35,551 nt of DNA from positions 1-35,551 of the forward strand of contig JALEWA010000184.1 of the NCBI GenBank assembly GCA_022788085.1. Reading direction: 5' to 3'. Below the pieces are notes generated by a model that was given only the letters and a program-made list of their open reading frames with translations, was not told the DNA's origin and did no database searches. This document shows, piece by piece, positions 27,813 through 35,551 of the stretch (the stretch's first letter is position 1; the number at the start of each line of letters is the position of its first letter). The stretch is from Lachnospiraceae bacterium (GTDB taxonomy: Bacteria > Bacillota > Clostridia > Lachnospirales > Lachnospiraceae). A program made the translations under genes and the position numbers.

Positions 27813-28454
27813 ATGATAAATGTTATGATTGTAGATGATCATAAAATGATACGCGAAGGATTAAAGAAAATATTAGAATTTGAAGGAGAAATTCAAGTTA
27901 TTGAAGAAGCAGATAATGGACAGGAATGTTTAAAAAAATTAAGATCTGCAAAACCGGACATTATACTTCTTGATATTAATATGCCTGTTATGAATGGAAT
28001 AGAGACTTTACAGGCATTGAAAAAGAAAAGAAAAAAATATAAAGTATTAATGCTTACTGTTCATAATGAAGTTGAATATTTATTAAAAGCAGTAGATATT
28101 GGAATTGATGGTTATATTTTAAAAGATTCTGATTCCAATGAATTGAAGAGAGCAATTAATACAGTATATAATGGAGAAAAATTTATTCAACCCAGTTTGA
28201 TTCCTTTATTAAACTCAAAATTAATTGCACGTGATTTAGATAAAGAAAAAGTAGAAAAATTATCCGATCGTGAAATAGAAGTATTAAAGCTTGTATCAAT
28301 TGGAATGTTTAATAAAGAAATTGGTAAGAAATTGGATATAAGTGAAAGAACAGTAAAGAATCATATGTCTAGTATATTCAAAAAAATTGATTGTACTGAT
28401 AGAACACAAGCTGCTGTTTTTGCAATAAGGAATAATTTAGTTAGTGTACATTAA
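27813..28454 (+). CDS. NarL/FixJ-type response regulator
   Basis: 213-residue partner of the kinase before it. Receiver domain: acidic pair D8/D9, phospho-acceptor D54 (IILLDINMPVMNG), T in MLTV, K in ILKDS. LuxR-type helix-turn-helix at the C-terminus: LSDREIEVLKLVSIGMFNKEIGKKL, ERTVKNHMSSIFKKI. ATG 27813 has AGGG 6 bases upstream; an earlier TTG would add 7 residues. The gene ends 30 bases before the parS-terminator. Confidence 0.92.
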   Translation: MINVMIVDDHKMIREGLKKILEFEGEIQVIEEADNGQECLKKLRSAKPDIILLDINMPVMNGIETLQALKKKRKKYKVLMLTVHNEVEYLLKAVDIGIDGYILKDSDSNELKRAINTVYNGEKFIQPSLIPLLNSKLIARDLDKEKVEKLSDREIEVLKLVSIGMFNKEIGKKLDISERTVKNHMSSIFKKIDCTDRTQAAVFAIRNNLVSVH

Positions 28455-28484
28455 TGACATAATCTTTTAACATAATGAATTATG

Positions 28485-28525
28485 AAGAATCGTAATGTTT
28501 CACGTGAAACATTACGATTCTTTTT
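28485..28525 (+). terminator. parS: Terminator hairpin containing parS site 1
   Basis: Bases 28485-28522 form a perfect 38-bp palindrome with no unpaired loop, followed by T (28521-28525). The centre, TGTTTCACGTGAAACA at 28496-28511, is the consensus ParB site of Firmicutes. One sequence therefore serves as DNA binding site and as transcript terminator for the two-component operon. Confidence 0.85.
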
Positions 28526-29360
28526 ATACTTGTATACTTTTGCTATTAAACATTAACATTATCCTAAAATTATAAAAAAATTTTTTTGTCAGTATTAAGT
28601 AATTTTTATATATAAGATTAATCATAATATTCCTGATAACAGTCATACTTATCATCTTATTCCTATCTTTAAATGATTGACAATGAAATATAATAAAACA
28701 TAATAAAATTAAATCTATTCAGTACCTTCATAGATAATATGCAAAAATGAATGTAAACTTCATAATGGTATTTTTACTTTTTAATCATGTTCTTATGCAT
28801 AAAACAGCCAATACATCGATTCCTAAATAACTATCCCATATAACTTGACTGTTTTTACAATTGCACTATTCCAAAATATTTCTTTATATTTATCTTTAAT
28901 ATCTTTTATAGGAAAACCATTACTATAATAGTAACCAATAGAATAATATTAAGAGTAAAAAATGTTTTACAGACTCGGATTTATTTCAATGTAATACATA
29001 AATTTTCCAACCATACTTCTGATTGTATTAATTATACGTATTAAATTTATTTTCAAAAAATTATTATTATAACGAATGGAAAACTGCCTGATAGATGAAT
29101 CACAATCTAATACAATTTCATATAATTAAGATTATTCTTATTAGCACTAAAGTTTTTAAGAGAATCAGCTATAAAGTTGTGAAACTCTTGTTTTAATAAT
29201 ATCCAAAATTTTTAATTTAATTCATTTTTATAAAATTACAATTTATTTAATAATATATTATTATAAATAATTAATTGCAACTATTAAATAATTTATGATA
29301 AAAAACATGAGATTATGATGTATTAATAAGAATCAGAACATAAGAAAAGATTAAAATAAA
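28526..29360. other. AT-rich noncoding interval between two parS sites
   Basis: I see no gene, tRNA or clear RNA in this interval. Base composition is near 80% A+T. A second copy of the CTATTCAGTACCTTCATAG motif lies at about 28,715-28,735. It may be merely a spacer, or nucleation space for ParB spreading and condensin loading. Confidence 0.6.
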
Positions 29361-29380
29361 TATGTTTCACGTGAAACATA
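29361..29380. promoter_or_regulatory. parS: parS site 2
   Basis: A perfect 20-base palindrome contains TGTTTCACGTGAAACA (29363-29378), identical to the core at 28496-28511. It lies about 150 bases before parA and can nucleate ParB close to the genes that encode it, also allowing autoregulation. Confidence 0.95.
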
Positions 29381-29464
29381 AGTAATAAATAAAAGGAAAC
29401 ATAAAATATTTCCATATCTACTTTAAAATAAAATAAAAACTTTCTAGCATATCATATCTATTAG

Positions 29465-29473
29465 TGATATAAT
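29465..29473 (+). promoter_or_regulatory. Extended -10 promoter of parA-parB
   Basis: TGATATAAT at 29465-29473 is a TG-extended -10 about 57 bases before the parA start. No good -35 is visible, which the extended -10 can offset. Confidence 0.55.
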
Positions 29474-29529
29474 CATATACAGAATAAAAAAGAAAAGGAT
29501 AATATGATTGGAATTTTAGGAGGATCAAT

Positions 29530-30297
29530 ATGGGGAAAATAATAGCAATAGCTAATCAAAAAGGTGGAGTTGGAAAAACAACAACATCAATTAACTTATC
29601 TGCATGTATTGCAGAAAAAGGCAAAAAGGTATTAGTAATCGATATTGATCCTCAGGGAAATACGACAAGTGGATATGGCATTGAAAAAAATGAATTAGAG
29701 AATACCATCTATGAGTTAATGCTTGGAGAGTGTTCTATTGAAGACTGTATTATTAAAGATGTTATTAAGAATGTTTCTATATTACCATCCAATGTGAATT
29801 TAGCAGCAGCCGAGATAGAGTTAATCGGTGTTGAAAGAAAAGAATACATACTAAAAAATGAAGTAGATTGGATAAAGGATAGATATGATTTTATCATTAT
29901 TGATTGTCCTCCTTCTTTAAGTATGTTAACAGTTAATGCTATGACTACCGCTGATTCCGTACTAGTTCCAATTCAATGTGAATATTATGCATTGGAAGGA
30001 TTAAGCCAGTTAATACATACAGTTAATCTGGTAAAGGAAAGGTTAAATCCTGATTTAGAAATGGAAGGTGTAGTCTTTACGATGTACGATTCCAGAACAA
30101 ATCTTTCATCACAGGTTGTAGAAAACGTAAAAAGTAATTTGAAACAAAAAATATATAAAACAGTTATTCCTAGAAATATCAGATTAGCAGAAGCACCAAG
30201 TCATGGAGAACCGATTAATTTATATGATCCTAAGTCAGCAGGTGCAGAAAGCTATCTTGCATTAGCGGATGAAGTGATAAAGAGAAAAGGAGAATAG
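29530..30297 (+). CDS. parA: Chromosome-partitioning ATPase ParA (Soj)
   Basis: Deviant Walker ATPase that moves origin regions and, in Bacillus, tunes DnaA. 255 residues: KGGVGKTT (11-18), switch regions IDIDPQGN and IIIDCPPSLSML, and RLAEAPSHGEPI. No N-terminal DNA-binding extension, so chromosomal type. AGGAGG lies 7 bases before the ATG. parB starts 3 bases after its stop. Confidence 0.96.
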   Translation: MGKIIAIANQKGGVGKTTTSINLSACIAEKGKKVLVIDIDPQGNTTSGYGIEKNELENTIYELMLGECSIEDCIIKDVIKNVSILPSNVNLAAAEIELIGVERKEYILKNEVDWIKDRYDFIIIDCPPSLSMLTVNAMTTADSVLVPIQCEYYALEGLSQLIHTVNLVKERLNPDLEMEGVVFTMYDSRTNLSSQVVENVKSNLKQKIYKTVIPRNIRLAEAPSHGEPINLYDPKSAGAESYLALADEVIKRKGE

Positions 30298-30300
30298 TAG

Positions 30301-31203
30301 ATGGCTTCCAAAGGAAAAGGATTGGGAAAAGGGTTAGATACTTTGATTTCTACAGAGTATGTACCTGCAAAAAAATCAAAAGAGGAAGATACAACAAGTG
30401 GACAGGCAGAAACCATTGTAAAAATAACAAAAGTAGAACCAAACAGGGAACAGCCAAGAAAGAATTTTGACGAAGATGCATTACAGGAATTAGCAGATTC
30501 TATTAAGCAGTTTGGTTTGTTGCAGCCGATTCTTGTGCAAGACAGAGGAGATTATTATGAGATCATAGCCGGAGAAAGAAGATGGCGTGCTGCAAAGCTA
30601 GCCGGATTGAAAGAGGTTCCGGTTATTATAAGAAATTATACAAATCAGGAAATTGTAGAAATATCTTTAATTGAGAATATTCAAAGAGAAGATTTAAACC
30701 CAATCGAAGAAGCGTTAGCATATAAGAGACTGTTGGAAGAATTTAATCTGAAACAGGATGAAGTGGCAGAACGTGTTTCTAAGAGTAGAACAACTGTTAC
30801 AAATAGTATGAGATTACTAAAACTTTGTGATGGTGTACAACAAATGATTATCGATGATATGCTTTCAACCGGTCATGCAAGAGCATTGATTCCGATTGAA
30901 GATGAGGAACAACAGATTCAACTTGCACAAAGAATCTTTGATGAAAAATTAAGTGTAAGAGAAGTGGAAAAACTGGTTAAGACAATACTAAAACCGGACG
31001 ATAAACCTAAGAAAGAAGAAACACCAAAAAATCTGCAATATATTTATCAGGATATTGAGGACAAATTGAAGGAAAAATTAAGCAGAAAGGTATCCATTAA
31101 TGCAAAAGGGAAGAATGGAGCCGGAAAAATAGAAATTGAGTTCTATTCTAATGAGGATTTAGATCGACTCATTGAATTTCTTTCAACGATGAAACAGTCA
31201 TAG
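30301..31203 (+). CDS. parB: Chromosome-partitioning protein ParB (Spo0J)
   Basis: parS-binding CTPase clamp. 300 residues: a basic Lys/Gly N-tail that would contact ParA (MASKGKGLGKGLDTLIS), CTP-binding ParB/Srx domain (41-130) with AGERRWRA (90-97) and ENIQRED, helix-turn-helix (DEVAERVSKSRTTVTNSMRLL) and C-terminal dimer domain. Together with two upstream parS sites this forms a full partition system. Confidence 0.97.
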   Translation: MASKGKGLGKGLDTLISTEYVPAKKSKEEDTTSGQAETIVKITKVEPNREQPRKNFDEDALQELADSIKQFGLLQPILVQDRGDYYEIIAGERRWRAAKLAGLKEVPVIIRNYTNQEIVEISLIENIQREDLNPIEEALAYKRLLEEFNLKQDEVAERVSKSRTTVTNSMRLLKLCDGVQQMIIDDMLSTGHARALIPIEDEEQQIQLAQRIFDEKLSVREVEKLVKTILKPDDKPKKEETPKNLQYIYQDIEDKLKEKLSRKVSINAKGKNGAGKIEIEFYSNEDLDRLIEFLSTMKQS

Positions 31204-31223
31204 ATAAAATAGGGGAGATACAA

Positions 31224-31757
31224 ATGAATAGTAATTTTTTAAATATGATAGGTCTTGGTTCCGTTGATATTGGATATCTGTTGCTGACTTTACTAATAAT
31301 CAATGTAATCCTGCTTATTCTGATTATATTAGCATTTTTACAGATTAACAAGTTTACCAAGAAATATAAGAAATTTATGCAAGGGAAAAATGCAAGCAGC
31401 CTTGAAAAAGATATTATGTCTTTATATGAGGATAATACTTTTATCAAAGCAAATGTAGAAAAAAATAAAAAGGATATTGCAGAACTATTTGAAAAACATA
31501 AGACCACTTTCCAAAAAATGGGGCTTGTAAAATACGATGCTTTTAAGGAAATGGGAGGTAAGTTAAGTTTTACCTTAGCACTTCTTGACGAAAATAACAA
31601 TGGTGTTCTTTTGAATTCCGTACATAGTAGTGATGGATGCTATTCTTATACGAAGAGAATTAAAAATGGTGATTCAGCTATAACCTTGAGTAACGAAGAA
31701 AAAGTAGCCGTAGAAAGAGCAATGCAAGGAACAGCATCAAATCCCGATGCAGAATAA
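31224..31757 (+). CDS. DUF4446-type membrane-anchored protein
   Basis: 177 residues with one N-terminal membrane helix (about 17-42), a Lys-rich coiled segment, and a soluble domain with KMGLVKYDAFKEMGGKLSFTLALLD that fits DUF4446, commonly next to parB in Firmicutes. Function unknown; it could be a membrane partner of segregation. It lies 20 bases after parB, with GGGGAG before the ATG, and is followed at once by the HD-GYP gene. Confidence 0.82.
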   Translation: MNSNFLNMIGLGSVDIGYLLLTLLIINVILLILIILAFLQINKFTKKYKKFMQGKNASSLEKDIMSLYEDNTFIKANVEKNKKDIAELFEKHKTTFQKMGLVKYDAFKEMGGKLSFTLALLDENNNGVLLNSVHSSDGCYSYTKRIKNGDSAITLSNEEKVAVERAMQGTASNPDAE

Positions 31758-31776
31758 CAAAAGGGGGAAACTCTTT

Positions 31777-32844
31777 ATGAAATTAATTACGATTGAAGAT
31801 TTAAAGGAAGGCGATGTAATAGCCAAGGATGTATTGCTAGAGGATTATACGGTATTGCTTGGTAAAGGAACAGTAATCAAAGAGTCCTATATCGATAAAC
31901 TTCGTCAACATGCAATTGTAACTGTGTATATTGAAGAAAAGAAAGAAGAAACTTCCAGATTATCATTAGAAGAAATAACCATTTTAAAGGATGATGTAGA
32001 AGCTAAGATTAAGGATAAAGTTAAAGATATCCTGGAGTTGCATGTATATCAGCAAACAGAAGGACTAAAAGAAATTGCACAAACTGCGCAGAATATTATC
32101 ATAGATATTTTAGAAGAAGATGCAGTTGTAGAAAGAGTCTATGATATTAAAGAAAGAAGTGCGGATATCTATGAACATTCCCTTACGACATGTACCATAG
32201 CAACCTTGATAGCATTAAAAATGAAATATTCGGAAAAGGATGTTTATGACATTAGTGTCAGTGCTTTGCTTCATGATATCGGTTTAAGGTATCTTGTAGT
32301 TCGTTATGAGGATCAGGATATTCATCTATTACCGCCAAAGGATCAGGAAGAATATAAGAAGCATCCTATATATAGTTACACAGCCATAAAAAAGGAACAA
32401 TGGATTTCAGAGGAAGCAAAGAATATCATATTGAATCATCATGAGCATATGGATGGCTCCGGTTATTCCATGGGAACAGATCTTGTTTCAAAATCGTGTC
32501 AGATTCTTGGTGTCTGTGATGAATTTGATGAAATGATTTGTGGAATCGGCAAGGCAAGAGTTCGTGTACATGAAGCAGTCAATTGTATACGTAATTACAG
32601 CGGTATATGGTTTGATGATGAAATTGTCCAAACCTTTTTACAGTTAATTGCTGTTTATCCGGTTGGTTCTAAGGTCAAAACGAATGAGGGTGAGATGGCA
32701 GTAGTTATGAAGCAAAATCCAAGATTCCCGGAAAGACCGGTTTTACGTGTTATTAATGATAAATACGGACAACCTATACATACAGAGAAAATTATTGATC
32801 TGATAAAAGAAACATCAGTCGTAATTCAGGAAGTAATTAAATAA
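31777..32844 (+). CDS. HD-GYP-like phosphodiesterase-type protein
   Basis: 355 residues. An N-terminal beta domain (to about 60) is followed by a helical HD-GYP core: H134, HD 166-167 (LLHDIG), H196, HH 221-222 (HHEHMDGSGYS) and a CDEFDE box. The metal ligands look complete, but the signature GYP reads GYS. Canonical family members degrade cyclic-di-GMP. Start at ATG 31777, because GGGGG lies 9 bases upstream; the ATG at 31747 would overlap the previous gene. Confidence 0.87.
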   Translation: MKLITIEDLKEGDVIAKDVLLEDYTVLLGKGTVIKESYIDKLRQHAIVTVYIEEKKEETSRLSLEEITILKDDVEAKIKDKVKDILELHVYQQTEGLKEIAQTAQNIIIDILEEDAVVERVYDIKERSADIYEHSLTTCTIATLIALKMKYSEKDVYDISVSALLHDIGLRYLVVRYEDQDIHLLPPKDQEEYKKHPIYSYTAIKKEQWISEEAKNIILNHHEHMDGSGYSMGTDLVSKSCQILGVCDEFDEMICGIGKARVRVHEAVNCIRNYSGIWFDDEIVQTFLQLIAVYPVGSKVKTNEGEMAVVMKQNPRFPERPVLRVINDKYGQPIHTEKIIDLIKETSVVIQEVIK

Positions 32845-32905
32845 TTGAAGTAGTTATGAATAAACTCAGAAAACTGAGAATTATATAATAAAAGGAGTTA
32901 TTAAG

Positions 32906-34183
32906 ATGATTGACATTAAGTTTTTAAGAGAGAATCCAGAGGTAGTAAAAGAAAATATTAAAAAGAAATTTCAGGATCATAAATTGCCGCTTGTTGATGA
33001 AGTAATTGAGCTTGATGCAGAAGCAAGAAAGACACAGCAGGAGGCAGATAATCTTCGTGCAGAAAGAAATAAACTTTCTAAGCAGATTGGTGCATTAATG
33101 GCACAGGGCAAGAAAGAAGAAGCAGAAGAAGTAAAGAAACAGGTAGCAGCTGAGGCAGCCAGATTAGAAGAACTTGCTGAGAAGGAAAAAGAATTAAATG
33201 AAAAAGTTACAAAAATCATGATGACAATTCCGAACATCATTGATCCAAGTGTTCCAATCGGAAAGAATGATGAGGAAAATGTTGAAGTACAAAAATATGG
33301 AGAACCTGTCGTACCCGACTTTGAAATCCCATATCATACAGATATTATGGAAAGATTACATGGCATCGACCTGGACAGCGCAAGAAAGGTTGCAGGAAAC
33401 GGATTCTATTATTTAATGGGTGATATCGCCAGATTACATTCCGCAGTTATTTCTTATGCAAGAGACTTTATGATTGACAGAGGATTTACTTATTGTGTAC
33501 CTCCTTTTATGATTCGAAGCAATGTTGTAACAGGTGTTATGAGCTTTGATGAAATGGATGCCATGATGTATAAGATTGAAGGAGAAGATTTGTATTTAAT
33601 CGGTACCAGTGAGCATTCCATGATTGGTAAATTTATCGATACCATTATTCCGGAAGCAGAGCTGCCATATACTTTAACAAGCTATTCACCTTGTTTTAGA
33701 AAGGAAAAAGGAGCTCATGGTCTGGAAGAAAGAGGGGTTTACAGAATTCATCAGTTTGAAAAGCAGGAAATGATCGTTGTATGTAAGCCGGAGGATTCTT
33801 TCAAGTGGTTTGATAAATTATGGCAGAATACAGTAGATTTGTTCCGTTCTCTTGATATTCCTGTTCGTACACTTGAGTGTTGTTCCGGTGATCTTGCTGA
33901 CCTTAAGGTAAAATCTGTCGATGTAGAAGCCTGGTCTCCAAGACAGAAGAAGTATTTTGAGGTAGGAAGCTGCTCAAACTTAGGAGATGCGCAGGCAAGA
34001 AGACTTAAGATTCGTGTGAATGGAGAAAATGGCAAATATTTTGCTCATACATTAAATAATACAGTAGTTGCGCCACCTAGAATGCTGATTGCATTCCTTG
34101 AGAATAATTTACAGGAAGATGGATCTGTTCGTATTCCTAAGGCATTACAACCATATATGGGTGGAAAAACAGAAATCAGATAG
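32906..34183 (+). CDS. serS: Seryl-tRNA synthetase
   Basis: Class II enzyme charging tRNA-Ser. 425 residues: N-terminal antiparallel coiled coil (about 30-105) rich in Ala/Glu/Lys, LYLIGTSEHSM, motif 2 CFRKEKGAHGLEERGVYR, and motif 3 NLGDAQARRLKIR. AGGAG 8 bases before ATG. Only a small CTCAG-AAAA-CTGAG hairpin (32865-32878) is found in the short leader; no T-box. Confidence 0.95.
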   Translation: MIDIKFLRENPEVVKENIKKKFQDHKLPLVDEVIELDAEARKTQQEADNLRAERNKLSKQIGALMAQGKKEEAEEVKKQVAAEAARLEELAEKEKELNEKVTKIMMTIPNIIDPSVPIGKNDEENVEVQKYGEPVVPDFEIPYHTDIMERLHGIDLDSARKVAGNGFYYLMGDIARLHSAVISYARDFMIDRGFTYCVPPFMIRSNVVTGVMSFDEMDAMMYKIEGEDLYLIGTSEHSMIGKFIDTIIPEAELPYTLTSYSPCFRKEKGAHGLEERGVYRIHQFEKQEMIVVCKPEDSFKWFDKLWQNTVDLFRSLDIPVRTLECCSGDLADLKVKSVDVEAWSPRQKKYFEVGSCSNLGDAQARRLKIRVNGENGKYFAHTLNNTVVAPPRMLIAFLENNLQEDGSVRIPKALQPYMGGKTEIR

Positions 34184-34215
34184 AAAGATATAGTATAGAT
34201 AGAAGGGCTGCGTTC

Positions 34216-35148
34216 GTGCACAGATATTTAAGAGCAATTGGTTTTAGCAATGTAACAAAAAGAGAACAACTGCAGGATTTGATTCAAGAAGTTGTTGTAA
34301 ATACAATCTCAAAAAATCAAAAGAAAAAAAAGAATAAAGAATATTATGCCAGTATGGACTTTATGGCTGACGATGATGATCAGGTTTATGCAGAGTTGTG
34401 TCTTGATTTTGCAACAGGTGCCGGAATCTGTGTACGCGGCCAGATTGATGAGAAGAATACATTTCTATATGAATATTACTTTCCATATTTAAGAGGAAGA
34501 CATATTAGTTCCTATGAAGATGTAACCATTGAGCGTCATGCTGAAAAGGAATCCTATGCAGGAGTCTGTGATGATATAAAGGTAGGAGTTTCTCTTATAT
34601 TTTATTTACAGAATATGATTCCTTATAAAAGATTGAAAGCATGGAAGCAACTTCCTGTAAAGGGTACTTCTCTCATTATTAGTGGTTTGTCTGTAAGTGG
34701 TACAATTATGATGCCAATTAATAAGAATGAACAGGAGAAGAGAAAAGTTAAGAAAGCATCTAATGAAAGAAATCAACTTCTTGCACAGGCAAGAATGGGA
34801 GATGAAGATGCAATAGAGAGTCTTACACTGGAGGATATGGATACGTATACGACGATTTCCAGAAAAATACAGAAAGAAGATGTCTTTAGTCTTGTTGATA
34901 CCTATTTTATGCCTTATGGTGTAGAATGTGATCAATATTCCATTCTTGGAGAAATTATGGAGTACCACCAGGAAGAAAACTGTATTACCAAAGAAGAGAT
35001 TGTATTTATGACAATAGAGTGTAATGAATTGACTTTTGAAGTGTGTATAAATAAGTTGGATTTGTATGGAGAACCTGCAGTTGGAAGGCGTTTCAAAGGT
35101 GTTGTATGGTTACAGGGATTTATAAATTTTCCAATAAATCATTCTTAA
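34216..35148 (+). CDS. DUF3881-type conserved protein
   Basis: 310 residues, no signal peptide or membrane helix. Start HRYLRAIGFSNVTKREQL fits the DUF3881 family of Clostridia. It has a Lys-rich segment, strand-rich central part (LYEYYFPYLRGRHI) and IECNELTFEVCINKLDLYGEPAVGRRFKGVVWLQG near the end. GTG 34216 start, with AGAAGGG 8 bases upstream. Follows serS by 32 bases, probably on its transcript. Function unknown. Confidence 0.82.
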   Translation: MHRYLRAIGFSNVTKREQLQDLIQEVVVNTISKNQKKKKNKEYYASMDFMADDDDQVYAELCLDFATGAGICVRGQIDEKNTFLYEYYFPYLRGRHISSYEDVTIERHAEKESYAGVCDDIKVGVSLIFYLQNMIPYKRLKAWKQLPVKGTSLIISGLSVSGTIMMPINKNEQEKRKVKKASNERNQLLAQARMGDEDAIESLTLEDMDTYTTISRKIQKEDVFSLVDTYFMPYGVECDQYSILGEIMEYHQEENCITKEEIVFMTIECNELTFEVCINKLDLYGEPAVGRRFKGVVWLQGFINFPINHS

Positions 35149-35257
35149 CTTTAGGAGATGATTAAGTAAATGTTAGCGAGCGGGAATAGGCGAATGATAT
35201 TCATAATCTATACTTGTGATATGATAGCGTAAGAGTTAAGAAAAGTTAAAAAACAGG

Positions 35258-35285
35258 TTGATTTCAACAAAACTTCTGATATAAT
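35258..35285 (+). promoter_or_regulatory. SigA promoter upstream of the structured RNA
   Basis: TTGATT (35258-35263), 16-base spacer ending in TGA and TATAAT (35280-35285), a TG-extended -10. Transcription would begin near 35,292. It cannot serve DUF3881, which ends at 35,148, so it drives what follows. Confidence 0.65.
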
Positions 35286-35291
35286 AAAGAG

Positions 35292-35551
35292 GTATGTAAT
35301 TGTTCAGAAAATCTGTACATTTACGATGATATTTGTACCCGTTTCCTTAGTTAAATGGATATAACAGCCCCCTCCTAAGGTTCAACCATGGTTGACACCT
35401 ACGGAAGTAGAGAAGTGGTAAGTCAGAGTTCGATTCCAGTAAGGATTGACCTGGATGTCAAAGTAAGTTACAATAGAAATTCATCACGAAAGTGATTGGA
35501 TTCATAGATATGGCGACCGTAGCCAAAAGGCTGAAAAGCCCGAAAATACGG
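35292..35551 (+). ncRNA. Candidate structured RNA, cut by the window end
   Basis: The stretch has many nested pairings and no supported reading frame. CCTTAG/CTAAGG (35345-35350, 35374-35379) encloses GTTA/TAAC. Next come TCAAC-CATG-GTTGA (35381-35394), CTAC-GGAA-GTAG (35398-35409), GTCA..TGAC with inner TCC..GGA (35432-35450), AATTC/GGATT around ATCAC-GAAA-GTGAT (about 35478-35502), and CCGTA/TACGG (35517-35521, 35547-35551) around AGCC-AAAA-GGCT. GNRA-type loops are typical of large RNAs. It may be a HEARO/IscB omega RNA or another large class; this is inference and its end is outside the window. Confidence 0.5.

Noticed and set aside
32845-32905. T-box leader for serS
   Set aside because: The gap is only about 60 bases with one 5-bp hairpin; no T-box core or terminator/antiterminator pair.
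35341-35460. tRNA-Arg(CCT) gene
   Set aside because: The D-arm (GTTAAATGGATATAAC) and a CTCCTAA loop look tRNA-like, but the anticodon stem has mismatches, the later TTCGATT has no paired stem, and the acceptor arms pair over only four bases.
35510-35551. Reading frame MATVAKRLKSPKIR open to the window end
   Set aside because: Only 14 codons, no good ribosome site, and it lies inside strong hairpins; likely chance unless the next sequence keeps it open.
35292-35551. Group I or group II intron
   Set aside because: No GUGYG-type 5' end, domain V-like hairpin or clear group I core pairs were visible, but the cut at the window end keeps it open.

Overview
This window is the replication-origin region of a low-GC Gram-positive chromosome. 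It most resembles the gut Clostridia, probably Lachnospiraceae. The evidence is the Bacillus/Clostridium-type order dnaN-dnaA-oriC-rpmH-rnpA-yidD-yidC-jag, the mnmE-mnmG-rsmG and parA-parB blocks, clostridial conserved families recognised by eye (DUF5685, DUF4446, DUF3881), and AT-rich intergenic DNA. Family names come from motif recognition, without database searches.

Layout. Most genes point away from an origin at about 17.8-18.5 kb. Leftward arm (minus strand): dnaA, dnaN, an S4-domain gene, recF, gyrB, gyrA. Further left is a probable four-gene operon (DUF5685 protein, J-domain/TPR protein, cardiolipin synthase, zinc-ribbon membrane protein), then a UDP-sugar pyrophosphorylase and a HAD-inositol monophosphatase fusion. 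The plus-strand exceptions there are a CheC-CheY pair (3.4-4.3 kb) and an uncharacterised nuclease-like gene (8.0-8.8 kb). A frameshifted gene end lies at the left edge. Rightward arm (plus strand): rpmH, rnpA, yidD, yidC, jag, a Cof-type HAD phosphatase, a GNAT acetyltransferase, mnmE, mnmG, rsmG, a sensor-less histidine kinase and its NarL-type regulator, a 1.07 kb noncoding stretch with two perfect parS sites, parA, parB, DUF4446, an HD-GYP protein, serS and DUF3881. The right edge holds a promoter followed by a densely structured noncoding sequence cut off by the window end.

How it works together. DnaA boxes lie on both sides of dnaA, as in the bipartite Bacillus subtilis origin, with an AT-only unwinding candidate next to dnaN. 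ParB would load at the parS sites about 10-11 kb away and act with ParA on origin segregation. RnpA, YidD, YidC and Jag link tRNA processing and membrane-protein insertion; MnmE, MnmG and RsmG modify tRNA and rRNA.

Most worth a second look: the structured RNA candidate at 35.29-35.55 kb (possibly a HEARO/omega RNA, unproven); the rpmH leader with mutually exclusive helices; a parS site inside a 38-bp palindrome that doubles as a terminator; YidC lacking its groove arginine; and several domain oddities (HAD-IMPase fusion, J-domain/TPR/Cys-rich protein, ExQ nuclease-like protein, aspartate-rich DUF5685).
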